Assembly: GCA_900553165.1 (NCBI GenBank)
Contig: USCN01000083.1
Location: 1-5,925, forward strand
From: an uncultured Collinsella sp.
GTDB taxonomy: Bacteria > Actinomycetota > Coriobacteriia > Coriobacteriales > Coriobacteriaceae
Length of the DNA: 5,925 nucleotides
Direction of reading: 5' to 3'
In this document: positions 1 through 5,805 of the stretch, in pieces
How positions within the stretch are numbered: the stretch's first letter is position 1
Layout of the letters: the number at the start of each line of letters is the position of its first letter
Position numbers and translations under genes: made by a program
The notes under the pieces: generated by a model
Database searches by the model: none
What the model saw: the letters and a program-made list of their open reading frames with translations, nothing else
What the model was told of the DNA's origin: nothing

Positions 1-562
1 CATTGTTATTGCCACCGGTCGAACCACCACCGTTCACACCGTTTCCAGAGCCCGGACCAAATTGCCACGTATACGTGTAGCGCCGGTTCGTAGTGCCGTT
101 ATTGGTATTCGAATTGGTATTCGACTGGGCATTAGCCGCAGTTTGCTCCGCCACAGACTTGTTTACGCCGTCAGAAGTCGAGGAAATCACCTTCGAAGCG
201 TTCTGCATGGCCGCAACATCGGTGCTTTTGCCATCGAGGAGTTTCTGGGCAGCGTCAATCGCCTTGGCAAGCGCGTCACGTGTCGACTCGTCCGCAACCT
301 GGCCTGCAGAACCGTCAAGCAACGTCTTTGCGTCGGCAATGGCCTGAGCATCGAGTGCGCCCAAGGCGTCGAGCACGCTCGCGCGGCGCGGCTCATCGTA
401 TTCGAGCGCCATCTGGCCGATGCGGCCGTAGACGCGCACCTTGTGCACGCCGTCGATGTCGCCGCCAAGCTTAAGAAGTGCATCGAGATCGCTCTCTGGC
501 ACAGGACCCGCCAATTGAAGACGGGTCCTGCCGGGGATCTCGCTAATAATCGAGAATCTCAT
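1..562 (-). CDS. HMA-like N-terminal domain protein with FIVAR-like segment, partial (3' end cut by window)
   Basis: This reading frame stays open from ATG at 562 to the window edge (187 codons seen, no stop). Residues 1-57 resemble the HMA-type domain found at the front of some actinobacterial P-type ATPases: IPGRTRLQL, a GVHKVRVY strand, then RIGQMALEYD. There is no CxxC metal-binding pair. Residues about 72-140 are predicted helical (ADAKTLLDG, then LAKAIDAAQKLLDGKSTDV) and look like a FIVAR-type module, which is usually found in surface proteins. From about 141 the chain is Asn/Ser/Thr-rich, then RRYTYTWQFGPGSG and a Gly/Asn-rich stretch. No signal peptide is visible. The start follows the DUF6110-like stop by 18 nt with only a weak AGG as ribosome site, so coupling to that gene is likely. 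It may be a stand-alone protein or the front of a P-type ATPase continuing off the window. The HMA resemblance is fairly clear; the FIVAR resemblance is weaker. Confidence 0.75.
   Translation of the reverse strand, partial: MRFSIISEIPGRTRLQLAGPVPESDLDALLKLGGDIDGVHKVRVYGRIGQMALEYDEPRRASVLDALGALDAQAIADAKTLLDGSAGQVADESTRDALAKAIDAAQKLLDGKSTDVAAMQNASKVISSTSDGVNKSVAEQTAANAQSNTNSNTNNGTTNRRYTYTWQFGPGSGNGVNGGGSTGGNNN
101..124. repeat. 12-bp perfect tandem duplication inside the partial CDS
   Basis: The unit attggtattcga occurs twice head to tail. Read on the minus strand it encodes an Asn/Thr/Ser microrepeat (SNTN SNTN) in the low-complexity linker of the HMA-like protein. The unit length is a multiple of three, so copy-number change would preserve frame. 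Confidence 0.8.
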
Positions 563-580
563 AGTTTGTGCCTGGAAGCG

Positions 581-826
581 TTACTCGGCTGCCTCGTCAG
601 CAGCGGCCTCGCTCTGGGTGATGTAAGCCGCCTCGGCAACCATGTCGTCGACATTAGCCTTGGCCTGCTCGACCATGTCCTGGTAGCCGTTCTTGATGCG
701 CATACCGCACGCAATACCCTGCACGCAGACATTCTTGACCGGAGCGCTGGTAAGCAGCTTGATGCCGGCCGTGCCAAGCAGAAAACCGCCACCGACAAGC
801 AGGGTATTGAACGTCGACTTCTTCAT
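581..826 (-). CDS. DUF6110-like small single-helix membrane protein
   Basis: The gene encodes 81 aa starting MKKSTFNTLLVGGG. The start at 826 is chosen because AAGGGAG lies 8 nt upstream; the longer frame has no comparable site. Residues about 6-26 form one hydrophobic Gly-rich helix, followed by LLTSAPVKNV, a stretch with two cysteines (C34 and C40), and an amphipathic helix (YQDMVEQAKANVDDMVAEA). The tail is acidic and Ala-rich. This layout (N-terminal anchor, K-LTS-AKKV-like junction, charged helix ending in DD-x-AEA) fits the DUF6110 family as I remember it. Members are small proteins of unknown biochemical role, often beside HMA-domain proteins and heavy-metal P-type ATPases. The HMA-like gene follows 18 nt downstream in the same orientation, so the two probably share a transcript. 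A role as accessory subunit of a metal transporter is inference from context only. Confidence 0.8.
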   Translation of the reverse strand: MKKSTFNTLLVGGGFLLGTAGIKLLTSAPVKNVCVQGIACGMRIKNGYQDMVEQAKANVDDMVAEAAYITQSEAAADEAAE

Positions 827-861
827 GTTGCTTCTCCCTTTTGCCGCATTGGACGCGGCAT
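823..861 (-). CDS. possible 12-aa leader ORF overlapping the DUF6110-like start
   Basis: An ATG at 861 opens a 12-codon frame, MPRPMRQKGEAT, whose TGA overlaps the ATG of the DUF6110-like gene as ATGA. An AAGG lies 4 nt upstream of the ATG, a short spacing. The downstream gene's ribosome site lies inside this frame, so translation of one would affect the other. A frame this short can arise by chance; I list it because of the exact ATGA overlap. Confidence 0.25.
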   Translation of the reverse strand: MPRPMRQKGEAT

Positions 862-875
862 GGTGCCTTAGCACC
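842..875 (-). other. two small hairpins in the DUF6110-like mRNA leader
   Basis: In the minus-strand transcript GGTGC/GCACC (862-866 with 871-875) is followed at once by TGCCGC/GCGGCA (842-847 with 855-860). The second stem ends directly before the AAAGGGAG ribosome site. They may limit or stabilise translation initiation, but the stems are short (5-6 bp) and no known riboswitch fold is recognised. Confidence 0.35.
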
Positions 876-917
876 CGAGTAAACAAGTTTGCTCGAGCAC
901 GCTTTTGAAATATCTCA

Positions 918-960
918 ATTTTATCTAACTATCTAGGTCAGCCATGGCTAACCTTTTGAA
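918..960 (-). promoter_or_regulatory. AT-rich promoter region of the DUF6110-like unit with a 20-bp palindrome
   Basis: On the minus strand a TTCAAA is followed by the palindrome AGGTTAGCCATGGCTGACCT (935-954, one mismatched pair), then TAGATA and TAAAAT hexamers. TAAAAT (918-923) is a plausible -10 but lacks a good -35. Alternatively TTCAAA and TAGATA frame the palindrome with a 19-bp spacer, a layout seen with MerR-type activators. The half-sites AGGTTAG/CTGACCT resemble DtxR/IdeR half-sites but are 6 bp apart rather than 1. A regulator site is likely; its identity is open. Confidence 0.4.
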
Positions 961-993
961 AATTAACGATGCGGAGTAACCGATTGTCAATGT

Positions 994-1016
994 GACAAAG
1001 GGACCGTCCCTTTGTC
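994..1016. repeat. palindromic element, copy 1 (possible terminator of the ABC operon)
   Basis: GACAAAGGGAC and GTCCCTTTGTC form 11-nt perfect arms around a single central base. The element begins 5 nt past the stop of the second ABC gene, so it could end that transcript. No U-run follows it on the minus strand, so it is not a classical intrinsic terminator. A related copy lies at 5742-5770. An additional short inverted repeat (TTGTCA 984-989, TGACAA 993-998) overlaps one arm and would compete with the main hairpin. Confidence 0.7.
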
Positions 1017-1021
1017 CCTTC

Positions 1022-2779
1022 TTACAGCTGCCAGGTAGCTGCTTCCTTTTGCAGCGCCACCATGCGGGCGAATTCTCCACCTGCCGCCTTGAGCTGCGCC
1101 GGAGTGCCCTGCTCGGCAACCACACCATCCTTGAGTACAACGATTTTGTCGGCATTTTCCACCGTACGCATACGGTGGGCAATAACGATAACCGTCTTAC
1201 CTGCAAGCAGGCGGGAGAGCGCCTGCTGAACCACGGTCTCGTTCTCTACATCCAAGCTCGCCGTTGCCTCGTCCAGCAACACGATCGGCGCGTCTTTGAG
1301 CAGCGCGCGGGCGATGGAGATGCGCTGGCGCTCACCGCCGGACAGCTTTGAGCCGTTCTCGCCGATCATGGTGTCATAGCCCTGCGGCATGCGGCTCACA
1401 AACTCGTCGCAGTTGGCGGCACGCGCGGCAGCAAGTACTTCCTCATCGGTGGCATCGCGACGGCCAAGACGAATGTTTCCCATCACCGTATCGTCAAAGA
1501 GCAGTACGTCTTGGAACACAATGGCGTAGTCGCGCAGCAGGACCTCGGGGTCCACGCTCGCAACATCCACGCCGCCCACGGTGACCGTGCCTTCGGTGGC
1601 GTCCCAAAAGCGCGCGGCCAGGCGGCTCACCGTGGACTTACCGGAGCCCGAAGGACCGACCAGTGCCGTGACCTCGCCTTCCTTGGCGGTAAAGCTCACA
1701 TCGGTAAGAACTTTCTCGCCGGCGCGGCCGTCCTCGCCCGCACCATAGCCAAATGCCACGTGATCGAACACCACATCGTGGCCTACGGGCTCAAACTGCT
1801 CGCTGCCCCGCGCCACGGGCTCTTCCATGATGGAGCGCATGCGCTTGGCCGACGACTCGGCGGCAAACAGCTCGGACATCAGCATCAGCGCCTGATCAAA
1901 GGGTGCATAGATACGGCTCACCATAAGCAGGAAGGCAAACATCACCAAAAAGTCGACCTGCCCGGAGGCGACCATCGCGGCGCCCGTGACCAACGTGGTG
2001 GCAATGCCCAGACGCAGGATGGCAAAGGCGGAGTTAACCAAAAGCCCATTGGCGAGCTCGCCCTTGGTGGTCTCGCGCTCCTCGGCATCGATCACGGCGT
2101 TGAGTCCCTCAAGATAATGAGCCTCCTGGTTGGTGGCACGGATCTCGCGAACGCAGTCGAGCGTCTCCTGGATCGCCTCGGTAACCTTGACCTTCTCGGC
2201 ACGCACATGGTCGAACACCGGGGTCATGGGGCCGCGTGTCAGATACAGCACGGCAAAGGCCACAGGCACGCTCCAAAGCGCCGCGATCGCCAGCTGCCAG
2301 CAAAAGAACAGCGACGCCACGAACACAATGGCGCTTGCGATGATGGCACCCCAAAGCTCTCCCAGCACGTGGCTGTAGGCGTGCTCCATGGCCTGGACGT
2401 CGCCCATGATGGTCTCGGTTAAATCGGCCAGATCGCGGCGGCCAAAAAACGAGAGCGGCAGTTTGCGCAGGCGCTCGGCGATCTCCATGCGCTGCTTGCC
2501 GCACTCTTCGTAAAAGATGCAGTACGTGTAGTAGTACTGCTGCCAGTTAGAGGCAAAGAGCAGCACAAAAAAGATAACGAGACCACCCGCGATGGGCAGC
2601 GCATCCGGCAGGTCGGCCCCATGTGCAAGATGCTCGACAAAGCCGGCCATGACCAGGAACAAAAGGCCCATGCCGGCCATGGTGATGAGATTGGTGAGTG
2701 TGGTCCAGAAGATACCGCGCTTTACGCCGGCGATGCCTTTATCGGATAGGAAATACTTCTTTTGGAATGAGGCGAACAT
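1022..2779 (-). CDS. ABC transporter, fused permease and ATPase, second half of heterodimer (YbtQ/IrtB-like)
   Basis: The protein has 585 aa, a normal length for a half-transporter of the exporter fold. Residues about 20-310 are the membrane domain with several hydrophobic segments (roughly 22-47, 62-80, 144-182, 245-290). Residues about 335-575 are a complete ATPase domain: A-loop Y345, Walker A GPSGSGKST 375-383, Q-loop Q423, signature LSGGERQ 479-485, Walker B IVLLDE 499-504 with catalytic E504, D-loop SLD 508-510 and switch H535. Every catalytic residue is present. The ATG directly abuts the stop of the upstream ABC gene (TAAATG), with AGGGAGG 10 nt before it, so the two are translationally coupled and should form a heterodimer in the cytoplasmic membrane. 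A short acidic Gly-rich insertion (GAGEDGRAGEK) follows the A-loop. Family features and the AraC neighbour suggest siderophore or metal-chelate import; drug or peptide export is the main alternative. Confidence 0.93.
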   Translation of the reverse strand: MFASFQKKYFLSDKGIAGVKRGIFWTTLTNLITMAGMGLLFLVMAGFVEHLAHGADLPDALPIAGGLVIFFVLLFASNWQQYYYTYCIFYEECGKQRMEIAERLRKLPLSFFGRRDLADLTETIMGDVQAMEHAYSHVLGELWGAIIASAIVFVASLFFCWQLAIAALWSVPVAFAVLYLTRGPMTPVFDHVRAEKVKVTEAIQETLDCVREIRATNQEAHYLEGLNAVIDAEERETTKGELANGLLVNSAFAILRLGIATTLVTGAAMVASGQVDFLVMFAFLLMVSRIYAPFDQALMLMSELFAAESSAKRMRSIMEEPVARGSEQFEPVGHDVVFDHVAFGYGAGEDGRAGEKVLTDVSFTAKEGEVTALVGPSGSGKSTVSRLAARFWDATEGTVTVGGVDVASVDPEVLLRDYAIVFQDVLLFDDTVMGNIRLGRRDATDEEVLAAARAANCDEFVSRMPQGYDTMIGENGSKLSGGERQRISIARALLKDAPIVLLDEATASLDVENETVVQQALSRLLAGKTVIVIAHRMRTVENADKIVVLKDGVVAEQGTPAQLKAAGGEFARMVALQKEAATWQL

Positions 2780-4603
2780 TTAGGCCTCGCCTCCCTTCGT
2801 GACGGCGGCATCCGCGGCAGCAGTGATCTTCCAGCTCGCGGCCTGTTCGTATTCGGCCCACATCTTGGCGTATAGACCGTTTTGGGACAGCAGCTCGGCA
2901 TGGGCGCCGGCCTCCTGCACACTACCCTGGTTGAGCACCACGATCTTGTCGGCCCCCACCACGGTCGAAAGCCGGTGCGCGATCATAATGACCGTGCGGC
3001 CCGCCGCCAATTTGCTAAAGGCGCGCTGGATGAGCGCCTCGTTCTCGGGGTCGGCAAAGGCTGTGGCCTCGTCGAGCACCACGATGGGCGCGTCCTTAAG
3101 AATTGCGCGGGCGAGCGCCACGCGCTGGACCTCGCCGCCCGAAAGGTACGCCCCGCCGGCGCCGAGCATGGTGTCGATGCCCTGCGGGAGCTTGGCCACG
3201 ATATCGTCGCACTGGGCCGCGGAGAGGGCCGCGCGCACTTCGTCGTCAGTGGCTCCAGGCTTGGAGGCGCGCACGTTATCGGCAAGTGTTTGGCGGAACA
3301 GCTGGTTGGTCTGAAACACAAAGGCGACCTGGTCCATGAGCTCGTGCGGATCCATGTCGCGAACGTCTACGCCGCCCACAAGCACGCGACCCGAACAAAC
3401 ATCCCAAAAACGCGGGATCAGGCTTGCGCAGGTCGACTTGCCGCCGCCCGAGGGGCCCACCAGCGCAAGGGTGCTGCCTGCGGGAACGCTAAAGCTCACA
3501 TGATCGACGGCAGGCGCTTCGGCACCCTCGTAGGTAAAGCTCACGTCCTCAAAGCGCACATCGCTGCCAACAGGGTGCTTGGGCTGGGCAGGCACGGAGA
3601 GCCGCTTGGAATCCATAACGCTTCGGATGCGAGCCAGCGAATCGGCACTCATCTGAGATGCTTCGCCCACAAACATAAGCTTGGTCATGGCCGTCGGCAC
3701 CACGGCCGAAAAGATCGCGTAAAACGTGAAGTTGACCATAAAGTGCGCGAAGTCCGTCTCGCCCGGCGCCAACAGCAACGCCACGGGCAAAAGAAATGCC
3801 ACGAGGCCATTGAGCGCGGTAAGGTTGAGCACCTGCGGGCCTCGGCAGAACGTGCCCGCATAGCTTTGCGCCATGTCGGCGTATTCGGCGATCGCATCGT
3901 GAAACGCCTTAAAGGAGTAGACCGTCTGCTGGAACACCTTGACCACGGGGATGCCGCGCACGTATTCGGTGCCGGTCTTGTTCATCTTGACCAGCGCGCC
4001 CATGTAGGCCTTCATAAACTCGGCGCCCTTGCCGCTCATCATGGTGGCCATGGCGCAAAACGAAACGACGACCGAGATTAAGCATGCTGCGCCCAAACGC
4101 CAATCGAGGGCGAAAAGCAGCACGAGCAGGCCCACGACCATGGCGGTGGCGCCGGCGATATCGGGCAGCATGTGCGCGAGCAGCGTCTCGGTGGAGGCGG
4201 CGCAGCCGTCCACGATACGGCGCAGCTCACCGGTGGCGTGCGTGTCAAAGTAGCCGAGCGGCAGCTTAAGCAGATGCTCGCTCGTGGTCTTGCGGATATT
4301 GGATGCGCAGCGAAACGCGGACAGGTGCGTGCACATGAGTCCCACGAAATAGACCACGATGCTTGCCAGGGCAAAACCGACAGCCCACCAACCATACATC
4401 GCGATGTCGGCGGCCTCGCTCCAGTTAGGCGCCACAGCGATCAGGTCTCGCGCAACAAGCCAGATGCACACGTACGGGCCAAAGCTCAACAGCTGCGAGA
4501 ACGCCGAGAGGGCCATGCCCAAATACGTTAGGAATTGACGGTCACCGGCATATGCAAGCAGCTCGCCGATGCCGCCACCTTCCTTTTTTGATCCCTTTGC
4601 CAT
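2780..4603 (-). CDS. ABC transporter, fused permease and ATPase, first half of heterodimer (YbtP/IrtA-like)
   Basis: The protein has 607 aa, starting MAKGSKKEGG. ATG at 4603 is chosen because AAAGGA lies 6 nt upstream; the frame continues open further but that stretch is antisense to the regulator gene. Residues about 20-310 form the membrane domain. The ATPase domain has Y358 (A-loop), Walker A GPSGGGKST 383-391, Q-loop Q431, signature LSGGEVQ 487-493, Walker B IVVLDE 507-512 with E512, and switch H543. The D-loop reads FADPENE (516-522) instead of the usual S-A/L-L-D, a variant I associate with YbtP/IrtA-type subunits of siderophore importers. No siderophore-reductase domain as in IrtA is present. 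It is the first gene of a two-gene operon with the next ABC half and is divergent from an AraC regulator. The membrane domain has several cysteines (C91, C99, C134, C174, C183, C253). Iron-chelate import is inferred, not shown. Confidence 0.93.
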   Translation of the reverse strand: MAKGSKKEGGGIGELLAYAGDRQFLTYLGMALSAFSQLLSFGPYVCIWLVARDLIAVAPNWSEAADIAMYGWWAVGFALASIVVYFVGLMCTHLSAFRCASNIRKTTSEHLLKLPLGYFDTHATGELRRIVDGCAASTETLLAHMLPDIAGATAMVVGLLVLLFALDWRLGAACLISVVVSFCAMATMMSGKGAEFMKAYMGALVKMNKTGTEYVRGIPVVKVFQQTVYSFKAFHDAIAEYADMAQSYAGTFCRGPQVLNLTALNGLVAFLLPVALLLAPGETDFAHFMVNFTFYAIFSAVVPTAMTKLMFVGEASQMSADSLARIRSVMDSKRLSVPAQPKHPVGSDVRFEDVSFTYEGAEAPAVDHVSFSVPAGSTLALVGPSGGGKSTCASLIPRFWDVCSGRVLVGGVDVRDMDPHELMDQVAFVFQTNQLFRQTLADNVRASKPGATDDEVRAALSAAQCDDIVAKLPQGIDTMLGAGGAYLSGGEVQRVALARAILKDAPIVVLDEATAFADPENEALIQRAFSKLAAGRTVIMIAHRLSTVVGADKIVVLNQGSVQEAGAHAELLSQNGLYAKMWAEYEQAASWKITAAADAAVTKGGEA

Positions 4604-4611
4604 GAGATTCC

Positions 4612-4643
4612 TTTCTAACGGCTTGAGAGTTAACCGTAAGAAA
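4612..4643. promoter_or_regulatory. inverted repeat in the divergent control region, candidate operator or leader hairpin
   Basis: TTTCTAACGG (4612-4621) and CCGTAAGAAA (4634-4643) are inverted repeats matching at 9 of 10 positions, with arm centres about two helical turns apart. One arm lies in the spacer of the araC promoter; the other abuts the ribosome site of the first ABC gene. As DNA this suits a dimeric regulator such as the divergent AraC protein. As RNA in the ABC leader it would form a stem ending at the AAAGGA site and could hinder ribosome access. Confidence 0.45.
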
Positions 4644-4651
4644 CTTATCAT
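4623..4651 (+). promoter_or_regulatory. sigma70 promoter for the AraC-family gene
   Basis: TTGAGA (4623-4628) and TATCAT (4646-4651) are separated by exactly 17 bp, the optimal spacing. Each hexamer is close to consensus. Transcription would begin near 4658, upstream of all candidate starts of the regulator. Confidence 0.55.
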
Positions 4652-4675
4652 GGGCGTGTTAGCCAGGGCACACAA
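4646..4675 (-). promoter_or_regulatory. candidate divergent promoter for the ABC operon
   Basis: On the minus strand TTGTGT (4670-4675) and ATGATA (4646-4651) are 18 bp apart. The -10 is poor, which would fit a promoter that needs an activator. It uses the same six base pairs as the -10 of the facing araC promoter, so the two could not be occupied by polymerase at once. Confidence 0.3.
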
Positions 4676-4723
4676 TTGGGCCAGGCGTGGACGTTTTCGC
4701 AAATGAAGGGGACGCTTTTGAAA

Positions 4724-5722
4724 ATGCGGCGGGCAGCAACCGATATAACCGAGCTCTACGCACCGCAGTTTGAGCAGTTTGGTCTGCAGCTTTCCGGCAA
4801 GGGCGCCGTCTTTACCGGTGAGGTGACAAACGATCGGGCGCACGGACGCGCGTGGATCATGCCCCTCTCCCCTGCCTGCATCGTCATGGAGCATTACATT
4901 ACCCCGACGCACGATATGTACCTGGCCGAATACACACCCGAGCCGTATGCCTGCGTGAGCGAGGTCAGCGCACCCACGCTCATATGCATGCCCAAGGCTG
5001 GCATAACGCCTGCGAACCTTAAGCCACTGCGCGGGCCGTGGCCGAACAGCGCGGTGTGCAGCTTTATCCAAGATAGCTGCGGCGAGGAGCTAAGCCCGCT
5101 GTTTGCAGGGCAACTCTATCACTCACGCTCGGTGCTCTTTTTGCCCGGTTATTTTGACGAGTTGGAACATCGCTATCCCGCCGAGTTCGCGGGGGTCTTT
5201 GAGGCGTTTGCCGAGTCGTGGCACGAGGAGGCAGCGTCTGCCATCTGCCACGCACTACGCCGAATCAACGAGGACCGCGCCCGCACCGTAGGCGGACACG
5301 TCTATATGCAAGGCATCGTGGAGACCATGGTCGCGGAGCTCGCCTGTTCGCGCGCGGCCCACAAGCAGGCGCGGCAGGCGGCAGACACACGCGTCAGCAT
5401 AACCATTGCCGAAGAAGCAACGGCAATGATTGAGCGCACGCTCGACAAAGGCAGGCGTGTGGGTATCAACGAGGTGGCCGAGAGGCTCTACACAAGCCGC
5501 TCCAAGCTATGCGCCACCTTTAAGGCCCAAACTGGCGAATCCCTGGGCGCCTACATTCGCAGACGCCGTATGGAGCGGGCACAGGACCTTTTGGCCGATA
5601 GCGCGCTCACGATAGCGCAGGTGGCAGAGCGTCTAGGCTACCCTCAGCAGGCCGCCTTCGCCCAAGCCTTCAAGCAACACACCGGCACCACCCCCACCAC
5701 CTGGCGCTCCCAGCATCAATAA
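4724..5722 (+). CDS. AraC-family transcriptional regulator
   Basis: From ATG at 4724 the protein has 332 aa. The first two thirds hold no domain I recognise with certainty; this is where AraC proteins bind ligand and dimerise. The C-terminal part has the two helix-turn-helix units of the family: INEVAERLYTSRSKLCATFK (about 248-267) and LTIAQVAERLGYPQQAAFAQ with FKQHTGTTPTTWR (about 295-328), matching the usual GYxxxxxFxxxFKxxxGxxPxxxR pattern. The start is uncertain. TTG at 4718 has the best-spaced ribosome site (AAGGGG, 6 nt); ATG 4724 uses the same site at 12 nt; ATG 4703 and TTG 4676 (AGGG at 7 nt) are in frame further upstream. The gene is divergent from the ABC pair with about 120 bp between starts, the usual position for a local activator. 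The YbtA/YbtPQ arrangement suggests response to a siderophore or metal chelate; this is inference. Confidence 0.9.
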   Translation: MRRAATDITELYAPQFEQFGLQLSGKGAVFTGEVTNDRAHGRAWIMPLSPACIVMEHYITPTHDMYLAEYTPEPYACVSEVSAPTLICMPKAGITPANLKPLRGPWPNSAVCSFIQDSCGEELSPLFAGQLYHSRSVLFLPGYFDELEHRYPAEFAGVFEAFAESWHEEAASAICHALRRINEDRARTVGGHVYMQGIVETMVAELACSRAAHKQARQAADTRVSITIAEEATAMIERTLDKGRRVGINEVAERLYTSRSKLCATFKAQTGESLGAYIRRRRMERAQDLLADSALTIAQVAERLGYPQQAAFAQAFKQHTGTTPTTWRSQHQ

Positions 5723-5741
5723 AGAGACGGCAGAGGGCCAG

Positions 5742-5770
5742 TGTGACAAAGGGAAAGTCCCTTTGTCACA
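5742..5770. repeat. palindromic element, copy 2 (after the AraC gene)
   Basis: TGTGACAAAGGGA and TCCCTTTGTCACA form 13-nt perfect arms around AAG. It starts 20 nt past the regulator's stop and may help end that transcript, though no U-run follows on the plus strand. It shares the GACAAAGGGA/TCCCTTTGTC core with the copy at 994-1016. Confidence 0.75.
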
Positions 5771-5774
5771 TCTA

Positions 5775-5805
5775 CAAAAATGGGTGCGCCGACGGCGCAC
5801 CCATT
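5775..5805 (-). terminator. intrinsic terminator for minus-strand transcription from the right
   Basis: AATGGGTGCGCC and GGCGCACCCATT make a 12-bp GC-rich stem with a 3-nt loop. Read on the minus strand it runs straight into TTTTT, the classical form. It should end a transcript entering from beyond the right edge. On the plus strand it could still act as a weaker stop for the AraC transcript. Confidence 0.75.

Noticed and set aside
62..871. Plus-strand open frame of 269 codons
   Set aside because: It is antisense to the HMA-like and DUF6110-like genes in the mirrored codon frame, has an Arg/His-rich composition, no domain and no ribosome site. It is a by-product of GC-rich codon usage.
935..954. 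Canonical DtxR/IdeR box
   Set aside because: The half-sites resemble it, but the 6-bp gap differs from the 1-bp centre of the known box, so a firm assignment is not justified.
1511..2422. Plus-strand open frame of 303 codons
   Set aside because: It is antisense to the second ABC gene, with His/Gly/Arg-rich composition and no recognisable motif. The opposite strand carries all ABC motifs.
2882..4081. Plus-strand open frame of 399 codons
   Set aside because: It is antisense to the first ABC gene, and its sequence is His/Arg/Ala-rich without any domain. Length alone is not evidence in this composition.
4604..5071. N-terminal extension of the first ABC protein by about 156 residues
   Set aside because: The extension lies opposite the AraC gene and across the divergent promoters. 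A good ribosome site exists at 4603, and the protein family begins near there.
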